NCBI GenBank assembly: GCA_043228905.1
Contig: JBHGNT010000011.1
Location: 2,046,001 to 2,110,000, forward strand
Direction: 5' to 3'
Source of the DNA: Azolla caroliniana
Lineage: Eukaryota; Polypodiophyta
DNA length: 64,000 bases
Position 1 is the stretch's first letter. The number at the start of each line of letters is the position of its first letter. The position numbers and the translations under genes were made by a program. Below the pieces are notes generated by a model. That model was not told the DNA's origin. It was given only the letters and a program-made list of their open reading frames with translations, and made no database searches. Below, piece by piece: positions 56,624 through 64,000 of this stretch.

Positions 56624-59267
56624 TCAAGCTCTAGTGTGAGGTGTCTGACATCCGATTCTACTTTCGGCGTTGTCTAGCTTTTGATGTTTGCTTCTGTTCG
56701 ACTTTTGACGTTGGCATTTTCGTGGTAGTTTCGGTTCCTCCCCCTCAAGCCTATGACAAAGGCTTGGGTCAAATGCTTTCACCCATCGTGGGTCACAGGC
56801 CACTTCTACAAAGCTCTTGGGCTCTTGTTTGGTTGCTACCTTCATCGCGAAGGCATAATGATGGGCTATATACTCGTTGTAGCCGAGCCGAGTGACGAGG
56901 TTCTTTTCTCTAGATGAGCGTCAAAGTTTTTCGCTCGCCGATGGGAGCGCCTTTTTTACTCCGGGTGTCCGCATGATGGGTACACCAAACTCATTGTCTA
57001 CTGAGTGAGCCGACACATTCGAATCACTATCGTCGGGGTGGTCGACTTTGTATTTGGGCATCTTACCTTTGCCTTTGTCCGATTTCGGACTTGGCCGCGA
57101 CGTGCTTTGGTCGTTTGAAGGCTTGGGTGGTCCACTTAGCTCGGTAGAGCTTGGATGGTCCTTTAATGAAGGACTTGGCCGAATATCGTCCTCTGAGTTG
57201 ACGTTCAACTCTTCCTTGATCAGGGTCGGGTGGAGCCGAATCGGGCTTATACCAAGATGCCGATTCGTCGAAGACTACATCTCGACTCACCCGAACTGCT
57301 TGGGTCAAAGGGTTATAGCACTTGTATGCCTTTTTCTTGGACAAGTATCCTACGAGGATACATTTCTCTGACTTCGCGTCGGGCTTCTGTCGGTTTTCGT
57401 TTGGGATGCATACACATTCGCAATGCTTTCGAACACTTTGAGGTGTGACAGGATTGACTTCCTTTCGACAAGGAGCTCGTATGGAGTTAGATCATGTACT
57501 CCATTAGTGGTGCATCGATTCATGAGATAGTCGGCCGTGGATGCCGCTTCAGCCCAATAGAAGTTCTGCATGTGCTTCTCATGCATCATGGCGCGTGCTA
57601 CCTCGAATATGTGCCGATTCTTCCTTTCGGCTACTCCATTTTGTTGGGGTGTGTGTGGGCATGAGAATTATCTCCGGATGCCTTGGAAGTAGGAGATGCA
57701 TTTGTCATAGAAGTACTCCTTGCCTCCATCCGATCGTAGGCATCGAATGTGTCAAGAGGTTTCTTTTTCAACTTGGCCCTTGAGCTTTTGGAAGTCGGAG
57801 AGAACTTTTCTCTTCTTCATCATCGGGAAGATCCACGTGTAGTGGGAGTAGTCATCGATGAAGGTGACATAGTATCGGCATTTGAGCCGGTTCCCATACA
57901 TCCAAATGTATGACGTCAAGGAGGCCTTTGCTTACATAGGTCTCCTTCGGGAATGGGAGTCGATGTTGTTTGCTGAGTTGACATGCTTCACACACTCGGT
58001 CGACTCGTTTTGAATCGAAGGTCGGAAGTCCGATGATGACTCCCTTTGATTGCATTGCTCAACGCCATTGGAGGTTGATGTGGTTGATTCTTTTGTGCCA
58101 CAACTCGATGCTTGTCTCAGTGTGACCTTTGGCATACATGGCCTATTTCACCTCGTTCGAATCGAGGATGAACCTTCGACCGTCTCTCCATCCTTTACCT
58201 ATGAGTTGGCCATCTTTCTCAATGAAGCATCCTTCATTGTTGAAACGAACTTGCATGCCTTGCTCCACGATTTGGCCAACCGAGACCGAATTCTTTGTTA
58301 TTGTGGACACGTGCAAGTCATTCTTGATGCAAGTTTGTTTGCCTTCTTTCCCGAATGGGACATTGTCGATGTGTCGAATGGGATGTATGGTGTCATCTCT
58401 CATCTCTATGAAGCTAGGTCAATCCGGTGTTCTTAAGTCAGGAAACCACGCGTGGTGTGACATCATATGATGTGAGGTGCCGGAGTCGACGAACCACACG
58501 TCTTCCGAGTTGGAGGTGCTTATGGAGTCGGAGGCCATCATAGAGTTCACTCTATGTCTAATTACGAATAGTCCATCGTAGTCGTCGTATTCGTAGTTGG
58601 TTGTGTAGTTTGTGAGTTGTCGGCTTGTCGAAGCCGACTCACTTCTCTTCTTCGGACACTCCTCTTCGCGGTGGCCAATTTCGCCGCAATAGTTGCAAGT
58701 AATGGGCCACGTTTGCTGACCTTGTTCAGCATGGAAGCACCCCCTTCTTTTGAAGGTTCCTTGATGGCTTCCGTCTTGTTGTCGAAGGTTTGGGTCGAAT
58801 CGACCTCTTCTACCGCCTCGACCTCGTCCTCGACCACCATCCGAATTCGAGAAGAACATTTGTCCTTCCGACGTCTTGGTCTTGGTTCGGACATGGTTCT
58901 CTTCAACCAATAGCATTGATTGAAGGTCGAAGAACGAAGGAGGGTTTTCCCTTGCCAAAATTGTCGTTCTTGACGAGTCGAATCATTGTGCGAGGCCGCC
59001 CAAGCATACTTGAACCATCTCGTCTTCGTCGACGTTTATGTTGATTGAGCCAACCAAGTCACAAATGCTCGTGATCTTGGCGGTATAGTCAAACACGAAC
59101 ATATCTTTTTGTCGAATGTTGTTCAACTCTTGTCGGAGTTGAAGCTTGCGGGCGGTCGTGTTGGCGGCGAACATCTTCTTCAAGTACTCCCATACCTCTT
59201 TAGGCATCTTGGCATCTCCAATGTGGCTAAACATGTGATCGTGGACACATGTTGCCAAGAAATACAT
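56624..59267 (-). pseudogene. copia gag, protease, integrase and RT stub
   Basis: Minus strand. Gag at 59267-58983 has PKEVWEYLKKMFAANTTARK. 58958-58419 has FFDLQSMLLVEENHVRTKTK, the knuckle CNYCGEIGHREEEC and the protease loop VWFVDSGTSHHMMSHHAW with an intact DSG. Pre-integrase is at 58403-58143 (KNSVSVGQIVEQGMQVRF). The zinc region and integrase start are at 58055-57852 (CEACQLSKQHRLPF). The integrase end is at 57589-57350 and the tail at 57344-56921 (VSRDVVFDES). 56845-56624 starts the RT region (KQEPKSFVEVACDPRWVKAF), then breaks off at the LTR. Several stops and shifts occur. The missing RT means it could not copy itself. Confidence 0.85.
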
Positions 59268-59440
59268 ACCCTACTCTTCTTATAGTGCTTCTTATAGTGA
59301 TAGTTGGAGTCTATTGGATCCCGTGTTTTTTCCCTATTAGGGTTTTCCACGTTAACATCCCGTGTTTGTCTTATTTGTATTTTCTGTATTCTTCCATTGA
59401 GTGATTAAGACTCGGTTGTGGTCGAGTGCTATTCCGCACA
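59265..59440 (+). repeat. Foreign copia LTR piece replacing the gag start
   Basis: The plus strand matches about 30905-31075 of the solo copia LTR (CCGTGTTTTTTCCCTATTAG, then GGTTGTGGTCGAGTGCTATT). It is opposite in orientation to the element around it. Confidence 0.65.
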
Positions 59441-59619
59441 GTAAATCCTATATTAAATGAACATGGGTGTGGAGGATCTACAATGTATCCCACTCAAGTG
59501 CAAAATCCTATTTAAGACTTTAAGGTTAATACACTAACTAGGTTCTATCTAGGTAACGACTAAGTTATGTATGTGACTAACTAACTAAATCTAGTTGAGC
59601 TTGATATCTCAGCACTACA

Positions 59620-61098
59620 AATAATGCAAAGACATGCTAACATGGGATCTCAAATATGAAGATGTTATGTAGACACCAAACATGCCACAACCCTGAATAC
59701 CTCAAGAAAATCCAATGAAGAGAAACATGAGTTGACCTATGAGAAGTCTTATTTGGAATTGGCATTTTGAAACCCCAACTATAGAACCCCACATTGTACA
59801 AATATATCAATTTAATAGAGTGATGCATCCTATGTTCTAGTTACACTATGCAAAAGAAATACAATCTAGCACCATTATTTTGATTTCTAGAGAGTGGTTC
59901 TCAAACTACTCAAATAATGCTAGCTCAGTTCAATTGGGCAATGCATAGGAGAGCCAAATAGTTGCAATCCCCATTTAGTTTCGGAATAGAAGTATGATCA
60001 CCATGCAACAAATTTCCCACATGCTCAATGTAAAGAGGATCTTGATCTCAATCAACATGTTGCTAAAGAAAGGTATAAGAGGACACTTACCAAGTCATCA
60101 TGACACATCTTGAAAGGCAATTTCATAACACTATGGTGGTACAACAACTATACCCGCTTGTAGTGATCGGCCATAGTTGCGATGCTAGAATTGACGTTGT
60201 GGCATGATTGGCTAGCTAACATGCCACAATTTGAGCTTAAACAATTATCAACACTTACGAACTACATCTTGATCTTCAACATGTAGAAACTTATTTATAT
60301 GATAAATATCAATTGGGGAAATTGTCACGGATGAAGAATTGAAGATAAAGAGATGGGGAAGTTGATGAGATAGGGAGATCGAGAAGTTGATGACAATGAG
60401 TAAAAGTATCTATTCCATGATCGGTGTTGATCTTCTTGATGTTAACAAGGGAGATCAACCCTTTTTATACATGTAGTGAGGCATGATAAGCATGCTCATG
60501 CCAAGTCTTACATACTATAATATCAAGCATACTAAGTCTTGCATGCCAAGTCTTACATACTGAGTCTTACATACCACTCTTTATACAAAGGTTTGAAGTC
60601 TAAAGTTTGTCTACGAGAAATATATATATACAAGGGCCTAAGGTTCACATTCGAGTTGATGTTCATGACAGAAATAGGTCTGGAATTTGCACTCAACATA
60701 TTACGAGGCGGTACACAAACCATTAGAGCTATTTTGCATCAACATCTTCTAGAAAATGCTAGAAAGATCTCTAAGAAGTGCCTAATTATTCATCACCTTC
60801 GTCAATGATGCTACCTAGAAAACATTGGCTTACTCAATCAAGTCCAATATAGAAGTGCTCCAAAATAGTCTAGATCTTCATTCGGTGGCATATTGAGGTC
60901 GAACTCATACCAAACACAAGCTAAAAATCCTTTGATCAGATAACAAAGGTGAATATACCTCCCAAGCCTTACCCATGTACATGTTCGACAAAGGGATTCA
61001 TCTTTAATGGATAGTTCCCTACACCAGATGTAGAATGATGGATTGAATGAATGAACCCGACTCCAATAGAGAGTGATGATAATGCTTCAATATATTGG
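59620..61098. other. AT-rich intergenic stretch
   Basis: No gene or transposon end recognised; an imperfect local repeat of CAAGTCTTACATACT-like words lies at 60500-60570. Confidence 0.45.
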
Positions 61099-61880
61099 TG
61101 TCGTGATGTGGTGTTCCTAGAGTAAAAAGGGGGAGAAAAGGGCAGTAAATGGATAGCACATAAATTTATAAGAATAATTAAGTGTGAAAAATTATAAAAA
61201 GTTAATGGATTAATGGTTAAGGCTAGTGACTGTTGGGAGGTGTAGGGTTTGAATCCTAACATGTATGTGTGTGGGAAATATGCCTTTTTTTGTATTTTGA
61301 AGAAAAAGAAGGAATGTGAATTTATTATGGTGGGTAGGCTCTCCTCTCACTATAAAAGAGGGGATTGAGCGCTTATTTTAGGGAAATTGGATTTTTTTGG
61401 GGTTTAGGTGTTTTTTGGAGAACTTGTCTTTTTCTTTTTCTTTCGTTTTAGGGTTTGGGATTTCTCTTTACTTTATTTTAGGGTTTTCTTTTCTCTTCTT
61501 CACTTTTATGGTTTTTGGATGTTGGGTTATTTTATTAAAAGTCTTCTTGCTTAGAAGAGGGATAGAAGCGACAAGAAAGGACGCAGTCAAAGAGGAGGAT
61601 GCAAACAAGGGTGTAGAAAGCTAGATGACAAAATGGGAGGTGATAATTGTTTGTGAGCTTAGGACACCGAAACTCAAAGACCTTCCTAGATCATTCTCTC
61701 TTTCTATTGTAAACATCACCATTATTATACCCTATGTTAAGAGGTTTCTTCATTGTAATTGAGCGATGAACATAGTTCTTAATTTATTTTTCATGGAAAC
61801 AATTTTTGTTAGTGTTAATCTCATTAAATTCAGTTATGTAAACATGTTGTGTGGCGTTGTTGTAAGAGAGTGCTCATAGG
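61099..61880 (+). repeat. Possible LTR remnant of the TGTCG family
   Basis: TGTCGTGATGTGG at 61099 equals the first bases of the LTR at 24534. A tRNA-like module (TGGATTAATGG 61206-61216; GGTTTGAATCC 61246-61256, one mismatch in each box) and a plus-strand CACTATAAAAGAGG box (about 61350) follow. No matching CGACA end is clear, so the right limit is open. A Phe-rich 75-codon frame at 61397 looks like chance. Confidence 0.4.
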
Positions 61881-62230
61881 GGTTGATTCTACAAGAGCCC
61901 ATGGGAATCCATGAGTGCCCATTCAATTGCCCAAGTGCCCATTCATTTGGCGAGAGCCCATTTGATTGCACAAGCGCTTGTTCATAGCCATGTGCCAACT
62001 CATTCCACAAGAGCCCTTTCATCCCATGAGAGCCCCAAGGACTCCTTGAGCACCCATTCATAGTATGTATGCTAGCTCATTCCATGAGAGCCCCTTGGAT
62101 TCTCTGAGTGCCTATTTATAGCACATGCATCAACTCATTTCCTGAGAGCCATTGCATCCATTAGATCCCTGTGAAATCCATGAGCGCCCATTTATTCCAT
62201 GAGCGTCTTGATTCCACACCATCCTTACAT
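61881..62230 (+). repeat. Degenerate short tandem repeat
   Basis: Words such as CCATGAGAGCCC, CATGAGCGCCCATT and GAGTGCCCATTCA recur every 30-40 bp about ten times, with many substitutions. It looks like an old minisatellite or satellite-like block. Confidence 0.6.
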
Positions 62231-62424
62231 TACACAAAGGTTTTCCATGAAAGGGGAATTACCCAAGGGCATTTCATGAGAGCAACCCATGAAGGAAGCA
62301 CACGAAAGTTCGTCCACTTAAGAAATGCATGAAGGATTTTGAGAACTTCTAAGGTCATTGCATCAGCTTGGTTTAGGTCCCCCATGATCCATCTCGAATA
62401 TCACACGCATGCGCAAGTTTACGT

Positions 62425-63539
62425 TGTCATGAAGATCCTTCACTACGTGTGGATCGTGAGGCGGAACCGCTAGGGTTCTGGACCGGAAGGATTTGAAGTT
62501 TGCACAAGCTTTAGTGAGAAAGTATTTAAGATAAATTGAAAGAGAGAGAGAACTTGAGATAAGAAAGAATGCTTGACTTTAGATTGAGAGACATTAAGAT
62601 TGAACTCTTGACTTTAGATTTGAAGAACAAGATTGATACATCAATTAGATAACAAATTTCTTACTTTTAATTTCTTGATTAATACCTCGCTTCCTTTTTG
62701 TCTTTTTCAACCACTCTTTTATAGATGCCCCATGCATATGATGCATGTGAGGCTACAAGACATGCATACAATGCAGGGAATGCATGTGATGCATGTTTGC
62801 CATTTGGCCCTCATGCATTAAATGTGATGCATGATAACCATGTCACTCAATCAAGCTCTAATATGAGAATTTACATGTAAAAGTATAATGATAGAAAAAA
62901 ACATTTTTAAGCAAATGATTTAGCTTAGTGGTAAGTCTACTACCTCCTATCTTGGGGGTGCAAGGTTCAAGCCTTGCTTGCATCCCTTTGATTACAAATT
63001 TCTAATTGGTTTAGTCTAGATGATTTTGTTTGTTTCACACTGAAATCGTCGCGATTAACCAATCCGATCGATCCGTTCCGCTTCCGACCCAGTGATCCGG
63101 TCTATCTGGTCCAGTCCCGGTTTGATCGCCGTCGCCGTCCGTCCGTCCGGTCACCCAAAACAATTACAAGTAGTTAAGCGACAGTTTAGCCCAAGAACAT
63201 TCTATGTTCCACTCATAGACAAAAAGTAATAAGTTCTGGCTTTGCTGATATAATGTGGGATCTTGATTTGTCCTATATATGTGGGATATCTCATAGTTTT
63301 GTTTTTCTCTTCTTCTTCTCAAACTTCACATTCGCATAACGTGACATTTATTTGTCCGTTTCAAATGTAGTAAAGTACATTCAGATGCTCTTGAAGACCT
63401 CCATATTCCCGTACCAAGATATTAAGCTAATCTAAAATAGTATCTTTACTATCATTGTTTCATGTCTTGTGTGAAGAACCACACTCGATTTTGGACATTC
63501 CTCGCAATTTTCACACCGTTGCTGAAAATCTTCACGACA
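62425..63539 (-). repeat. Solo LTR of the TGTCG family with its empty site nearby
   Basis: 1115 bp from TGTCATGAAGATCC to AATCTTCACGACA, giving near-perfect 12-bp inverted ends. ACGT flanks it on both sides (62421-62424, 63540-63543) and is single in the intact copy at 63738. The minus strand has CATCTATAAAAGAGTGG near 62715, so sense is probably minus. Its first 70 bases match the inverted end of 32723-33492. A tRNA-like module is at 62921-62974. No protein gene. Confidence 0.85.
62921..62974 (+). repeat. tRNA-like module inside the solo LTR
   Basis: TAGCTTAGTGG (62921-62931) is a perfect A box and GGTTCAAGCCT (62964-62974) matches the B box at 10 of 11, 32 nt apart, followed by TGCTTGCATCCC. 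It is the third LTR in the window with such a module. Confidence 0.55.
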
Positions 63540-63825
63540 ACGTGACACTACAAATGATAGTGTCAAACAAAGACACTACAAACAATAGCATACATGATCA
63601 ACCTATTGTCCTCGAAGCCCACGAAAGTTCGTCCACTTAAGAAATGCATGAAGGATTTTGAGAACTTCTAAGGTCATTGCATCGGCTTGGTTTAGGTCCC
63701 CCATGATCTTGCTCAAATATCATGTGCACACACATTTACGTGACACTACAAATGATAGTGTCAAACAAAGGCACTACATACGATAGCATAAATGATCAAC
63801 CTATTGCCCTCGAAGCCCATGAAGC

Positions 63826-64000
63826 TACAAGTACTACATGTACTACAATTTGGGAAAAAAACCAACTTTGCATGTTAAGAATATGCACTTATGTTGGCGG
63901 AGCAACAACAAGAACTATTCCCTTGGTCAATGTAATGCATTTTCTCAACTATGACCTCAACAGACAATTTCAGTACCAATTATGGGACCTAGAGCAATAG
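63826..64000 (+). other. Window end, open frame of unknown nature
   Basis: A frame from 63722 stays open to a stop at the last codon of the window (GGATTRTIPL-like, then NVMHFLNYDLNRQFQYQLWD). Its first part lies in the tandem duplication. It is not recognised; it may be a chance frame or an exon edge. Confidence 0.2.

Larger units (their letters stand above)
56219..59614 (-). mobile_element. copia element lacking RT, perfect 5-bp duplication
   Basis: CTACA flanks the element exactly (56214-56218 and 59615-59619). The left 398-bp LTR (56219-56616) is complete; the right one keeps only its last 174 bp (59441-59614). A polypurine tract on the minus strand (GAGCTTGAGGGGGCG) abuts the left LTR, so sense is minus. 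Gag, protease and integrase remains are present, but RT and RNase H are missing between 56624 and the LTR. The start of gag and the inner part of the 5' LTR are replaced by a piece of another copia LTR (59265-59440). It is non-autonomous. Confidence 0.88.
62301..63825 (+). repeat. About 206-bp tandem duplication, first copy interrupted
   Basis: Copy 1 is 62301-62424 continued at 63544-63619; copy 2 is 63620-63825. Both run from CACGAAAGTTCGTCCACTTA through GGTTTAGGTCCCCCATGAT and ACGTGACACTAC to TGATCAACCTATTG. Copy 1 holds the insertion at 62425-63539; copy 2 shows the uninterrupted site (ACGT at 63738-63741). Confidence 0.88.

Noticed and set aside
61397-61624. Hydrophobic 75-codon frame resembling a membrane peptide
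   Set aside because: It is driven by TTT-rich sequence just after a TATA-like box in a probable LTR remnant; no family match and no conserved features.

Overview
The window is plant nuclear DNA, most likely from a flowering plant. One ordinary spliced host gene sits in a sea of nested transposons. The plant assignment rests on copia and gypsy families with plant-type gag and pol, a BED/hAT transposase, GT-AG introns and CT-rich leader sequence. No species is claimed. There is no rRNA, no functional tRNA gene, no CRISPR array and nothing prokaryotic. Nearly all transposon genes are broken by stops and frameshifts.

Layout. 1-3670: a copia gag scrap cut by a plus-strand gypsy element with LTR, Met-tRNA primer site, long repeat-rich leader, gag and protease; the rest of its pol is lost. 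3671-14196: a large minus-strand gypsy element (gag, protease, RT, RNase H, integrase) with about 3 kb of extra coiled-coil and proline-rich coding sequence after integrase; a solo LTR sits in its left repeat. 14197-15874: the end of a second accessory ORF of the same style, then a copia fragment. 15875-24132: a decayed hAT element with transposase remains at 21158-23296, carrying a non-autonomous hAT (17218-20046) flanked by a perfect 8-bp duplication. 24133-32240: a copia gag-protease split by a minus-strand gypsy element (24534-32031), itself hit by a solo copia LTR (30373-31096). 32245-43140: a minus-strand copia element hit by two solo LTRs and by a compact chromodomain gypsy element (37476-42755). 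43150-50100: mostly featureless AT-rich DNA with a tandem tRNA-like array near 46 kb. 50100-51560: a tandem-repeat region with heat-shock-element-like motifs, ahead of the four-exon host gene (51564-54206). 56219-59614: a copia element without RT, flanked by a perfect 5-bp duplication. 61-64 kb: degenerate repeats and a tandem duplication in which one copy holds an LTR insertion and the other is the empty site.

Most notable. The chromodomain element has no tRNA-type primer site. Instead, the bases abutting its 5' LTR are perfectly complementary over 11 nt to the predicted 5' end of its own RNA, which lies about 32 nt after a TATA box. This is the arrangement of self-priming (Tf1/sushi-type) retrotransposons. 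Second, modules with Pol III A and B boxes recur inside the LTRs of unrelated elements and in a tandem array, suggesting tRNA-derived SINE pieces captured by LTRs.
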